From Clostridium sp. (GTDB taxonomy: Bacteria; Bacteroidota; Bacteroidia; Bacteroidales; Muribaculaceae), in NCBI GenBank assembly GCA_023663805.1, contig JAMPGR010000003.1:32800-96799 (forward strand): a stretch of 64,000 nt of DNA, written 5' to 3'. Numbering within the stretch: position 1 is the stretch's first letter; every line of letters begins with the position of its first letter. Position numbers and translations under genes: made by a program. The notes under the pieces are model-generated. The model was not told the origin of the DNA and made no database searches. It saw only the letters and a program-made list of their open reading frames with translations. Positions 44,958 to 56,235 of the stretch are shown here, one piece after another.

Positions 44958-45646
44958 TTCCGGCCGGTCTTTTCCCGGAACAGATCGAGGAGCCATCGGT
45001 CCTGCTGTTCAGGGGTCATATCGGAATTGTCGAGCAGAACAGCGTCGTCGGCGCGGCGCAGAGGACTCTCCTCGCGGGTCTCGTCGATATGGTCGCGGCT
45101 GACGACGTTGGCGAGCACCTCTTCGTAGGTGGTCGCGACACCCTTGTCGGCGAGTTCGCGGAAGCGGCGCATCGCGCGAGTCTCGGCCGAGGCGTTGACG
45201 AAGACCTTCATTTCGGCGTCGGGGAAGACGGTTGTTCCTATGTCGCGTCCGTCCATGACAATCCCTTTCGATTCGCCGAGTTTCTTCTGCATCGCGACCA
45301 GGGCGCGGCGGACGCCGGGAATTGCGGCGACCGGCGAGACGAGCGACGAGACATCCATGCGGCGTATGCGCTCCTCGACATCCTCGCCGTTCAGGAGCGT
45401 GTGCTGGCGGCCGTCGCCGCCGTCGGGGGCGAAGTCGATCGAGATTTCCGGGAGGCTGGCAACGAGTCTGTCGGCGTCGACCGTTCCGGAAGCGGGGTCG
45501 GTCATGCCGTGGCGCATCGCCCAGAGGGTGACGGCGCGGTACATCGCGCCCGAATCGATATATCTGTATCCTGTTGTGGCGGCCAGTTGGCGCGCCATGC
45601 TGCTCTTTCCGGATGATGAATATCCGTCGATTGCTATGGTGATCAT
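44954..45646 (-). CDS. cmk: Cytidylate kinase
   Basis: Phosphorylates CMP and dCMP to the diphosphates. The 230 residues begin MITIAIDGYSSSGKSSMARQLA, with the P-loop at residues 8-15, then YIDSGAMYRAVTLWAM, and GRDIGTTVFPDAEMKVFVNAS with the LID-type arginines further on. Length is normal. It lies 37 bases after porQ and overlaps ispH by four bases. Confidence 0.96.
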   Translation of the reverse strand: MITIAIDGYSSSGKSSMARQLAATTGYRYIDSGAMYRAVTLWAMRHGMTDPASGTVDADRLVASLPEISIDFAPDGGDGRQHTLLNGEDVEERIRRMDVSSLVSPVAAIPGVRRALVAMQKKLGESKGIVMDGRDIGTTVFPDAEMKVFVNASAETRAMRRFRELADKGVATTYEEVLANVVSRDHIDETREESPLRRADDAVLLDNSDMTPEQQDRWLLDLFREKTGRK

Positions 45647-45683
45647 ATTTCTTTTTTTTTGTTGGGGCTTCAGTTTATGTATT

Positions 45684-46730
45684 CTATAGAAGAGAGGAGA
45701 TGTCGAGGCCTAGGTTGAACATCAGGGTTGTCGCCCCTTTGTGGGGCTGGGCGAGGGCGACCCCGACCGAGAGCGCCCTGACGTTTATTCCGGCTCCGAG
45801 CGAAAAGCCGGAGAGGAAACTTCGCGAGTAGGTCGACATGTCGGTCCGGGTCTTGTAGTTGTATCCGATTCCGATATGGAATTTCTCTGAGGGGATTAAG
45901 TCGGCGGCGAACACGAGGTGTCTCATCAGGTTCGACATGAATCCGTTTTTCTCGACAGGTTCCGTGCTGGCGGAGCCGTCGCCTGCGTCATAGTAGGGGA
46001 GCGACCATCGGGTCAGGTTCCAGGCTGTGACAGAGAAGCGTATCGGGAGCGTCCCGAACGACTGTGACCAGCCGAGGCGTACGTCGACCGGCAGGCGGTC
46101 GTAGGAGTCGTTGAAGCGTTTGATTTGGCCGCCGAGGTTGGCGACTACGGCCGAGAGCGACAGGTCGCGTTCGGGGTCGTAGTAGTTCAGTCCGAGGTCG
46201 GTTGCCAGGGCAAAGGCCGAGTAGTCGCCGTAGGCGCTGTAGAGAAACTTCAGATTGAACCCCCCGCGAAGGCGTTCGCCGAGATTGTGGGAGTAGGCGC
46301 CGGAGAAACTGACGTCGATCGGCGAAAAGTCGCCGGTTATGTTCCCTTCGATATCGGCTTCTTTAATCGAGCCGTAGCCGAAGTAGTCGATAGCGGCCGA
46401 CCATGCGCTGACCTCCGAAGCCGCGCCAGCATAGCGCAGCGAAGCGAAGTTCGACGAGCCGATGTAGCGCATATAACTGATTTCGGCGCGGCGGTCATGT
46501 TCCGGACCGAGCAGGGCGGGGTTCTGGTCGACGGTATTGATATCGTCGCCGACGGTCGAAATGTTGACGCCGCCGAGTCCGTAGATCCGCGACGAGGTCG
46601 TGACGTTCAAGAAGTTATAGGCAGGCGAACTGTCTGACGCCGCAAGTGTCCCAGTCGCGGCGGCCATGAGGGTCAGAACCGTTGCGATCAGACAATATAT
46701 TTTCCGACTTTGGTTCGGTCGTTGTATCAT
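45684..46730 (-). CDS. porQ: Type IX secretion system protein PorQ
   Basis: A 348-residue outer-membrane beta-barrel protein with a signal peptide (MIQRPNQSRKIYCLIATVLTLM..., cleavage near LAA, residue 31). The sequence YNFLNVTTSSRIYGLGGVNIS followed by DDINTVDQNPALL is characteristic of PorQ/PorV-type FadL-like barrels. In the T9SS PorQ works with PorU/PorV/PorZ to process and attach cargo at the cell surface. Position immediately upstream of cmk and ispH is the conserved Bacteroidetes context. The leader region (46731-46870) shows possible RNA structure. Confidence 0.88.
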   Translation of the reverse strand: MIQRPNQSRKIYCLIATVLTLMAAATGTLAASDSSPAYNFLNVTTSSRIYGLGGVNISTVGDDINTVDQNPALLGPEHDRRAEISYMRYIGSSNFASLRYAGAASEVSAWSAAIDYFGYGSIKEADIEGNITGDFSPIDVSFSGAYSHNLGERLRGGFNLKFLYSAYGDYSAFALATDLGLNYYDPERDLSLSAVVANLGGQIKRFNDSYDRLPVDVRLGWSQSFGTLPIRFSVTAWNLTRWSLPYYDAGDGSASTEPVEKNGFMSNLMRHLVFAADLIPSEKFHIGIGYNYKTRTDMSTYSRSFLSGFSLGAGINVRALSVGVALAQPHKGATTLMFNLGLDISSLL

Positions 46731-46787
46731 TCGGTTGTTGTTCGTTCGTGTAACAGGTTAGTACCGCGGCGGTATGCCGTCCGGTCA

Positions 46788-46802
46788 GGGTGGAGTCCAC
46801 CC
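46788..46802. other. Inverted repeats in the porQ leader region
   Basis: GGGTGGA-G-TCCACCC is a 7-bp inverted repeat with a one-base centre (46788-46802). A second, weaker pairing of GGAATAAC with GTTATTATCC lies to its right. They fall between porQ and its expected promoter and could form a structured 5' leader on the minus strand. No known riboswitch was recognised and no exact TAnnTTTG box was found for porQ. Confidence 0.3.
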
Positions 46803-46946
46803 ACAAGGAATAACGTCGGTGTTGGCCCGGTTATTATCCGTAGTCGAGATTCCCACCCCTAAATTTTGGGAATTTTTTACAATTCGGTTCGGAATCTTTA
46901 AATAAAGATAAATCTCCTTAAAACGGGCAGTTGCGGGGCGCTGATT

Positions 46947-46978
46947 TTTGGCTGTTTCGCGGCGAACCGCTACATTTG
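46947..46978 (+). promoter_or_regulatory. Canonical promoter for the TonB-C gene
   Basis: TTTG (46947-46950), a 20-base spacer and TACATTTG (46971-46978), about 50 bases upstream of ATG 47028. Confidence 0.8.
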
Positions 46979-47027
46979 TCGGAGAATTTAGAAAAACGAC
47001 AATTCAGAATATCGAATTCAGCATATT

Positions 47028-47501
47028 ATGCCAAATACTGAAAACTCCTCAGCGCCCCGGCTCTCTCTCCTGCCATCTCTTCTCGCGGCCGCGGCGATGT
47101 TATTCTCCGGCGGAGCGGTGCTCCAGGCCCAGAACCCCGTCAGGGTCACGCTGACCGGCACCTCTTCCGCTTCATCCTCGAGCGAAGTCTATGTCTCGGA
47201 ATCGGTCGACATACCGCCGTCGTTCCCCGGCGGCGATGCGGCGATGATGAGATTTATCAACGCGGAGCGCCGCTATCCCCGCGAGGCCTATGAACGGGCT
47301 GTCGAGGGACGCGTCCTCTGCAGTTTTGTCGTCGAGCCGAGTGGCGAACTATCGAATATCGAACTTGTCCGCGGCGTCGAGCGGTCGCTCAACGAAGAGG
47401 CTCTCCGGATCGTTTCGCAGATGCCCGATTGGGAACCGGGACTTCTACGCGGCTCGGCCGTCAGGGTCTACTGCATAATTCCGATTCCCTTCCGCCGGTA
47501 A
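47028..47501 (+). CDS. Secreted TonB C-terminal-domain protein
   Basis: A 157-residue protein. Residues 1-35 hold a hydrophobic signal-like segment (LLPSLLAAAAMLFSGG ending LQAQ), then a Ser-rich linker, then a TonB_C-like domain (residues ~65-157: FPGGDAAMMRFINAERRYPRE, GRVLCSFVVEPSGELSNIELVRGV, IVSQMPDWEPGLLRG). The usual TonB Pro-rich periplasm-spanning arm and ExbBD-type anchor are missing. It is therefore probably not a standard energy transducer but a periplasmic TonB_C-fold protein. It has its own promoter and ends at the palindromic terminator. Confidence 0.85.
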   Translation: MPNTENSSAPRLSLLPSLLAAAAMLFSGGAVLQAQNPVRVTLTGTSSASSSSEVYVSESVDIPPSFPGGDAAMMRFINAERRYPREAYERAVEGRVLCSFVVEPSGELSNIELVRGVERSLNEEALRIVSQMPDWEPGLLRGSAVRVYCIIPIPFRR

Positions 47502-47524
47502 TATTTTTTTGAACCTTTGAAAAA

Positions 47525-47572
47525 ACAGACATCCCCGTCTCAGAATCGATTCTGAGACGGGGATGTCTGTTT
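47525..47572. terminator. Perfect 24-bp palindrome, bidirectional terminator
   Basis: An inverted repeat with arms of about 24 bases and no loop bases, centred at 47548/47549 (arms begin AACAGACATCCCCG and end in its complement). It separates two convergent genes and is followed by short AT-rich sequence on both sides. Confidence 0.8.
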
Positions 47573-47591
47573 ATGAATTATGAATTATGAA
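47571..47591. repeat. TTATGAA tandem repeat
   Basis: Three consecutive copies of the 7-base unit TTATGAA lie between the palindrome and the stop codon of the M3 peptidase gene. Confidence 0.7.
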
Positions 47592-47592
47592 T

Positions 47593-49770
47593 TCACTTGC
47601 CCGTAGGGTTTTCGAAGTTTGTAGAGGGCTGGGGAGTCTCGGGGGCGAGGCCGCGGTTTCGGAGAAGGGCGTCGACATTAGGCTCGTGGCCGCGGAATTT
47701 GATGTAGAGTTCCATCGGGTCCTCGCTACCACCCTTTTCGAGGACATTCTCGCGGAAGGCACGCGCTGTTTCGGGGTCGAAGATACCTTTCTCCTTGAAG
47801 AGTTCGAATCCGTCGGTGTCGAGGACTTCGGCCCAGAGATAGGTATAGTAGCCTGAGGCGTAGCCGTCGCTGCCGAAGATATGGCGGAAATAGGGGGAGC
47901 GGTAGCGGAACTGGACTTCGGCGGGAAGACCGAGATCACGGGCAACGGAGGATTCGAAGCCTGAGACGTCGATGTCGCTGTCGACATTCAACTGACCCCA
48001 TTTCAGGTCGAGCAGAGCGGCGCCGGCGAGTTCGGTTGTCGTGAAGCCTTGGTTGTGGGTCGACGCAGCCTCGAGTTTTGCAATCAGTTCGTCGGGGATA
48101 ACCTCGCCGGTCTGGTAGTGGCGTGCATAGTCGCGGAGGAGTTCGGGTTCGAGAGCCCAGTGTTCGTGGATCTGCGAGGGGAGTTCGACGAAGTCGCGGT
48201 CGACGTTGGTTCCGGCCTGGCTGCGGAGTTCGGCGCGGGTCAGCATGCCGTGGAGGCCGTGGCCGAATTCGTGGAACATCGTTTCGAGTTCGTCGAGCGT
48301 CAGCAGCGAGGGGGTGTCGCCGGTCGGTTTCGAGAAGTTACCGACGTTATATACGATAGGGCGCTGTGACGAGCCGTCGGGGTCGCTGAAGGCCGACTGG
48401 AGTTCACCCATCCACGCCCCCTGGCGCTTCGAGGCGCGGGGGAAGTAGTCGGTCATGAAGACGGCGACATGTTCTCCCTGTTTGTCACGGACTTCGTAGA
48501 CTTTAACTTCGGGATGGTATTTCGGAGCATCGGGGAGTTCGGCGAAGGTGACGCCATAGAGTTTTTCGGCCATCGTGAAGATGCCTTTGCGGACGGAGTC
48601 GACGGCGAAATATGCGCGGACCTCGTCCTCGTTCAGGTCATATTTCTTTTTACGGACTTTCTCGGCGTAGAAGTAGTAGTCCCAGGGCGCGATCTTGAAG
48701 CCGCCGCCTTCGCTGTCGACGATCGCCTGCATTTCGGCAACCTCCTCGGCCTCTTTTTTGACGGCCGGGCGCCAGATTTTCATCAGCAGGTCTTCGGCGT
48801 TCTTGACGTTCTTCGCCATGACGTTTTCGGTCATGTAGGAGGCGAAGTCGGGATATCCGAGCAGACGGGCTTTCGCTGTGCGGGCTTTCAGGATTCGGTT
48901 GATGACAGGACGGTTATCGAATTCTCCCGAAGATGCGAGCGAGGTATATCCTTCGTAGACCGCTTTCCGAAGGTCACGGTCTTCAGCGAACTGAAGCAGC
49001 GGCAGACGGCTCGGGGCGTGGAGCGTGAAGACCCATTTCCCTTTCAGACCGCGCGCATCGGCCTCGTCGGCCGCGACAGCGATGTTCGATTCGGGGAGAC
49101 CTTTGAGGCGCGAGGGATCGTCGACGACATACTGGAAGGCGTTCGTCGCGTCGAGAAGATTTTTGTTGAAGCGGAGATAGAGGTCGGTCATCTCGCTGTT
49201 TATCGCCGAGAGTTCCTTTTTCCCGTTTTCGTCGAGCAGGGCGCCGCCGCGGCAGAAGTTGCGGTAGTGTTCTTCGACGGCGCGTTTCTGGGGCGTTGTC
49301 AGCGAGAGTTGGTCGCGGCGGTCATATAGGTTCTTGATGCGCCCGAAGAGACGGGAGTTCATCGAGATTGCGTCGCTGTGGGCCGACGACATCGGGTAGA
49401 GTTTCTCGGAAACGGCGCTCATCTCGGGCGACGACAGAACCTCGTCGAGGGTCGAGAAGAGGGTGACGACGCGGTTCAGAAGACGCCCCGACTGTTCGAG
49501 AGCGAGAATCGTGTTTTCGAATGTCGGTTCCTCGGGGTTATTGGCGATTGCTTCGATTTCGCGGTTGTGGATTTCTATCCCCTTTTCGACGGCTGGAAGA
49601 TAGTCTGTCACCTCGATCTGGTCGAACGGGGGGATATTGAACGGAGTTCCGTAGTTCTCCAGCAGCAGCGGGTTCTGTCGTCCGGCGGTTTCGGCGCCGG
49701 CGCCGGCCGGGGCCATGACCGTCATGGCGGCGACGAATGCTGCGGTCGTGCATGTGATCAGTTGTTTCAT
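47593..49770 (-). CDS. M3-family zinc metallopeptidase (Dcp-like)
   Basis: A 725-residue peptidase with an N-terminal signal peptide (MKQLITCTTAAFVAAMTVMA..., cleavage near GAGA, residue 27), so periplasmic or surface-exposed. The zinc site HEFGHGLHGML (His500, Glu501, His504) is that of the M3 (thimet/oligopeptidase) family, preceded by FHEFGH and followed by the QIHEHWALEP block with the third ligand region. Length and DPMELYIKFRGHEPNVDALL near the C-terminus fit peptidyl-dipeptidase Dcp. It probably degrades short peptides. Confidence 0.92.
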   Translation of the reverse strand: MKQLITCTTAAFVAAMTVMAPAGAGAETAGRQNPLLLENYGTPFNIPPFDQIEVTDYLPAVEKGIEIHNREIEAIANNPEEPTFENTILALEQSGRLLNRVVTLFSTLDEVLSSPEMSAVSEKLYPMSSAHSDAISMNSRLFGRIKNLYDRRDQLSLTTPQKRAVEEHYRNFCRGGALLDENGKKELSAINSEMTDLYLRFNKNLLDATNAFQYVVDDPSRLKGLPESNIAVAADEADARGLKGKWVFTLHAPSRLPLLQFAEDRDLRKAVYEGYTSLASSGEFDNRPVINRILKARTAKARLLGYPDFASYMTENVMAKNVKNAEDLLMKIWRPAVKKEAEEVAEMQAIVDSEGGGFKIAPWDYYFYAEKVRKKKYDLNEDEVRAYFAVDSVRKGIFTMAEKLYGVTFAELPDAPKYHPEVKVYEVRDKQGEHVAVFMTDYFPRASKRQGAWMGELQSAFSDPDGSSQRPIVYNVGNFSKPTGDTPSLLTLDELETMFHEFGHGLHGMLTRAELRSQAGTNVDRDFVELPSQIHEHWALEPELLRDYARHYQTGEVIPDELIAKLEAASTHNQGFTTTELAGAALLDLKWGQLNVDSDIDVSGFESSVARDLGLPAEVQFRYRSPYFRHIFGSDGYASGYYTYLWAEVLDTDGFELFKEKGIFDPETARAFRENVLEKGGSEDPMELYIKFRGHEPNVDALLRNRGLAPETPQPSTNFENPTGK

Positions 49771-49791
49771 TCTTGGTCAGATTATATTTGT

Positions 49792-50940
49792 TTATTGTTT
49801 GTTTTTAATCGGGGTCTGTTTGTCGAGTTCGAACCAGACGGTCAGCGGATAGTGGTCGCTGCCGCGGTTCGAGTCGCGAAGGGTTCGCAGCACGTCCATT
49901 TCTCCGCGCCAGTAGACCTGGTCGATGCGGAAGAGGAATCGGTCGCGGTTGTAGGTCCAGCAGGGTCCGGTCGCGCCGTCGCGGTATGCGTCGGAGAAAT
50001 CTTTTCCGGCGATGACGCGCGAGGCGTAACATCCCGGAACGTCATTGAAGTCTCCGCAGACGATGACGTTCCCATCGAGGGTGTCGAGAAAACGGCGAAC
50101 GGTCTTGGCCTGTGCCGACCGGTTTCGGAACGCGCGGGCGAGTTTGCGAATCAGGGTTAGGCGGATCTCTTTGATCTCCTGTTTGTTCGTTGCTTCGCCC
50201 CGGGTCACCTCGCGGTAGAGTTCGCGGTCCTGGTCGTTCAGTCCGATCGACTGGAGGTGGAGGTTGACGATATGGAGGGTCTGTCCGTCGATCTCGGTCC
50301 GGTAGCAGGCGGCGTCGAAGGTCATCTGTTTGATCTCGTTCGGGACCAGGATTTCCTCGAAGGGGTGCCTGGACAAGAAACTGACGATGTTTTTCCCCTT
50401 GCTCCGGTAGGGGTATACCCTCTTGAGCGAGTCGACCTGGGATTTCAGAAGGTTGCGACGGGGGCTCGCGGTCAGGTTCAGTCCCTCCTGGAGACAGACG
50501 AAATCAGAGCCGCTGTCGAGGATGAACCGGATAGAGGGGTTCGGAGCCTCGCTGGTGTCGTGTTCGTCGCGGGTAAAATCGCGGAAGTCGCAGACATTAT
50601 AGGTCGTAAGCGAGAAAACTCTTCCGGAGTCTGTCTCGACCGCTTTTCTGACCCTCGATTCTCCGCCGAAGTTCAGGGGGCAGAAGGTCCGGATTGGCGA
50701 GGCGCAGAGGGCGAGCGCTGCGATCGGAATCCAGCTCTGATTCCGAAATGTCAGCAAGTCGATCACCAGAATGACGACGACGGCGGCGAGCGCCAGCGGG
50801 AACAGCATCGCGGCCAGGGCGGGGATGACTGTCCTGACCGGGTCGGCCATGCCGCCGTATGCGGTCAGCAGGCAGAAGGCCGAGACCAGCATGTTGACCG
50901 TCAGTTGTACGGCCCTGAGAAAACGGTTTCGTTTCTTCAT
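49792..50940 (-). CDS. Endonuclease/exonuclease/phosphatase family membrane protein
   Basis: A 382-residue protein. Two to three hydrophobic helices fill the first ~80 residues (LTVNMLVSAFCLLTAYGG, AMLFPLALAAVVVILVIDLL). An EEP-fold domain (residues ~110-375) follows, with VFSLTTYNVCDF, SDFVCLQEGL, NVIVCGDFNDVPG and SDHYPLTVWF, which carry the metal-binding Glu, Asp and His residues. Substrate is unknown; lipid or nucleic acid phosphodiester hydrolysis are both possible. It lies 9 bases after rhomboid 2, a pairing seen in other Bacteroidales. Confidence 0.87.
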   Translation of the reverse strand: MKKRNRFLRAVQLTVNMLVSAFCLLTAYGGMADPVRTVIPALAAMLFPLALAAVVVILVIDLLTFRNQSWIPIAALALCASPIRTFCPLNFGGESRVRKAVETDSGRVFSLTTYNVCDFRDFTRDEHDTSEAPNPSIRFILDSGSDFVCLQEGLNLTASPRRNLLKSQVDSLKRVYPYRSKGKNIVSFLSRHPFEEILVPNEIKQMTFDAACYRTEIDGQTLHIVNLHLQSIGLNDQDRELYREVTRGEATNKQEIKEIRLTLIRKLARAFRNRSAQAKTVRRFLDTLDGNVIVCGDFNDVPGCYASRVIAGKDFSDAYRDGATGPCWTYNRDRFLFRIDQVYWRGEMDVLRTLRDSNRGSDHYPLTVWFELDKQTPIKNKQ

Positions 50941-50949
50941 TGTCTCTGT

Positions 50950-51765
50950 CTATGGTTTGATTCGGTTGCTGATGCGGAAGAGGGTGTCGCGCTCGGCAGG
51001 TGTCAGCGAGGAATAGCCCGAGCGGCGTATTTTGTCAAGGAGGAGGTCTAGTTTGTCCTGGTCGGTCAGGGGAGCGGTTCCGACAGGGGAGGTCTTCGCG
51101 GGGCGTCGTATCCTGAACCGGGGACGGCCGGAGAAAAGGGTCGTGCGGGTCGATGCGTACCAGTAGGCCGCGCCGACGAGGATACCGCCGATATGGGCGG
51201 CGTTGCCGCCGTTCAGCAGGTCGATGGCAATCATTATGATTGCGAGCCATTTCAGCCTGACATCGCCGATCAGAAAGAGTCGTATCGTTCGGTTCGGCAT
51301 TATTAGAGCGGTCGCTGTTACGATTGCCAGAACCGATGCCGAACTGCCAATCAGAGCCGCGCCGGAACCGATCCCCGGAATCATGTTGGCGGCGAAGATA
51401 AAGCAGAGGCCACCGAGGATACCACCTCCGAGGTAGAGTCGGAGGAGGGAGCGGCCACTACGCGCATCGAGGAAGAATTTCCCGAACCACCAGAGCCACA
51501 GGATGTTGAACATCAGATGGAAAATTTCATACTGGCTGAACATATATGTCACAATCGTCCAGGGTGCGCGCAGAAGAGCCTCGGGCGAGGCCGGGAGTTC
51601 GACAAAGCGGAGCACGGCAGTTTCGAGCGATCGATCGCCAGTCAGGATGTTCGCTGCTCCGAAGATATGAAGAAGGATGAATACGGCGATATTGATGGCG
51701 ACCAGACGCCCGGCTGCGTCCCACCCGCTCCATATCTGACGGAGGGAGTCAGTAAAGCGGGCCAT
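50950..51765 (-). CDS. Rhomboid intramembrane serine protease 2
   Basis: A 271-residue membrane protein with six to seven helices. The catalytic serine is in GSSASVLAIVTATA and the histidine in NAAHIGGILVGA. The C-terminal ~60 residues are soluble and end in SSLTPAERDTLFRISNRIKP, a helix often seen in this family. The N-terminus overlaps the end of rhomboid 1 by 17 bases, so the two are translationally coupled. The paired arrangement may mean division of labour or heteromeric function, which is inference. Confidence 0.9.
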   Translation of the reverse strand: MARFTDSLRQIWSGWDAAGRLVAINIAVFILLHIFGAANILTGDRSLETAVLRFVELPASPEALLRAPWTIVTYMFSQYEIFHLMFNILWLWWFGKFFLDARSGRSLLRLYLGGGILGGLCFIFAANMIPGIGSGAALIGSSASVLAIVTATALIMPNRTIRLFLIGDVRLKWLAIIMIAIDLLNGGNAAHIGGILVGAAYWYASTRTTLFSGRPRFRIRRPAKTSPVGTAPLTDQDKLDLLLDKIRRSGYSSLTPAERDTLFRISNRIKP

Positions 51766-52507
51766 GATAGATTCCTTTTTTACGCCACCAGAGTATCATT
51801 GCGAGGCCGAAAATCATACCGCCGAGGTGGGCGAAATGGGCGACACCGTCGGATGCGTTGCTCATTCCGATCAGCAGTTCGAAGACGCCGTAGCCGATGA
51901 CCATCCATTTCGCTTTTATCGGTATCGGGATGAACATCATGTAGATCGGCATGTTGGGGAACATCATGCCGAAGGCGAGAAGGATTCCGTAGATCGCGCC
52001 GGAAGCTCCGACGGTCAGGAGGGTGTTTGTCGCAATCCCGAGGGCGCGGGGCAGGTCTTCGAGACGTCCGGCGGCGATCATGTCACCTACTTCGTTGACC
52101 GGAATGCCATACATCATCGCGAGCATCGGGTAGGTAATCTGGTCGATTGTCAGCCACCAGACAAGTTCTTGAATCAGAGCCGCGCCAATGCCGCAAACCA
52201 TATAGTATGTCAGGAAGCGTTTCGGACCGACGACCGATTCGATGACGCGTCCGAACATAAAGAGGCCGAACATATTGAACAGGACGTGGGCGAGCGAGCG
52301 TGTGTCGTGGATGAACATATAGGTGACCAACTGGGCCGGATTGAAGCCGTCGGCAGCGAAATAGTGGAGTCCGCCGTAATATGTCACCTTCTGGCCGAGC
52401 GATCCGCTGAAGAAGGTGAACGCCCAGATTATAAGGTTGATTATAATCAGATTTTTGGTTACGGGGGGGATGTTGCTGAAAAAAGATCCCCGGGAGTTAT
52501 TGAACAT
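51749..52507 (-). CDS. Rhomboid intramembrane serine protease 1
   Basis: A 252-residue membrane protease starting MFNNSRGSFFSNIPPVTKNL from ATG 52507. The catalytic serine is in VGASGAIYGILLAFG and the histidine in FAHLGGMIFGLAMIL. Six helices are visible, with the L1-loop-like segment between helices 1 and 2. The -7 box at 52541-52534 lies upstream of this ATG, while an earlier in-frame ATG at 52585 lies beyond it, so the shorter start was chosen. Confidence 0.92.
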   Translation of the reverse strand: MFNNSRGSFFSNIPPVTKNLIIINLIIWAFTFFSGSLGQKVTYYGGLHYFAADGFNPAQLVTYMFIHDTRSLAHVLFNMFGLFMFGRVIESVVGPKRFLTYYMVCGIGAALIQELVWWLTIDQITYPMLAMMYGIPVNEVGDMIAAGRLEDLPRALGIATNTLLTVGASGAIYGILLAFGMMFPNMPIYMMFIPIPIKAKWMVIGYGVFELLIGMSNASDGVAHFAHLGGMIFGLAMILWWRKKGIYHGPLY

Positions 52508-52533
52508 ATCGTTGGAGTTTCTATGATAAAGTG

Positions 52534-52541
52534 CAAAGTTA
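52534..52541 (-). promoter_or_regulatory. -7 box for the rhomboid operon
   Basis: TAACTTTG on the minus strand, 26 bases upstream of the start at 52507. It excludes the start at 52585. Confidence 0.65.
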
Positions 52542-52681
52542 CTAAAAATTTTATTAGCCATTCCCGATTTTTGTTTCATTAACATGGCCTGCGGAGGCCG
52601 TTTTTCTGCCCTGGAAAAGATAAATGTGACATTTTTTCGAATTTTTTTTGATTATATGCGGTAAAATTCGAAAGGATTCAA

Positions 52682-52689
52682 TATATTTG
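52682..52689 (+). promoter_or_regulatory. -7 box for HU
   Basis: TATATTTG fits TAnnTTTG. TTTG at 52647-52650 is too far upstream to be a normal -33 element. The leader to ATG 52717 is about 20 bases. Confidence 0.55.
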
Positions 52690-52716
52690 CCGTCTGAATT
52701 TCAATCTATCCCGAAT

Positions 52717-52989
52717 ATGAACAAAACAGAACTGATCAACGCCGTAGCCGAAAAGGCTAACCTGACCAAAGCCGACGCCCGCGCCGCCGTCGACGCAACT
52801 ATCGAATCCGTTATCGCCGCTCTCGAGGCCGGCGACAAAGTCGCTATCCTCGGTTTCGGAACTTTCTCCGTCGTCGAGAAGGGTGAACGCACGGGTCTGA
52901 ATCCCCGCACGAAAGAGCAGATCACCATCGCCGCCCGCAAGAACGTCAAGTTCAAAGCCGGCTCTGAATTCGCCGACCGTATCAAATAA
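52717..52989 (+). CDS. hup: DNA-binding protein HU
   Basis: A 90-residue histone-like protein (MNKTELINAVAEKANLTKAD...) of standard HU length. The helical dimerisation part is followed by GDKVAILGFGTFSVVEKGER and the arm GLNPRTKEQITIAARKNVKFKAG, ending in ADRIK. It bends and compacts DNA as a dimer. The ATG at 52717 follows a short leader; the in-frame ATG at 52648 lies upstream of the -7 box and was rejected. HU sits divergent to the rhomboid operon. Confidence 0.95.
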   Translation: MNKTELINAVAEKANLTKADARAAVDATIESVIAALEAGDKVAILGFGTFSVVEKGERTGLNPRTKEQITIAARKNVKFKAGSEFADRIK

Positions 52990-53009
52990 CGATCAACCTA
53001 CCCCAAAAC

Positions 53010-53060
53010 ACCGGACGGGCGCGCCTTCCTGATCAGAGGAAAGCGCGCCCGTCCGGTTAT
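53010..53060. terminator. Bidirectional terminator between HU and the GH2 gene
   Basis: ACCGGACGGGCGCGC pairs with GCGCGCCCGTCCGGT over an inner loop that can extend the stem through CTTCC/GGAAAG. It lies between two converging genes. Confidence 0.85.
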
Positions 53061-53074
53061 TGTCTGGGGCCAGG

Positions 53075-56224
<3,150 letters not shown>

Positions 56225-56235
56225 CCGTTCGAAAC

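Noticed and set aside
52647..52689. TTTG at 52647 as -33 element of HU
   Set aside because: The spacer to the -7 box would be 31 bases, outside the normal 18-21.
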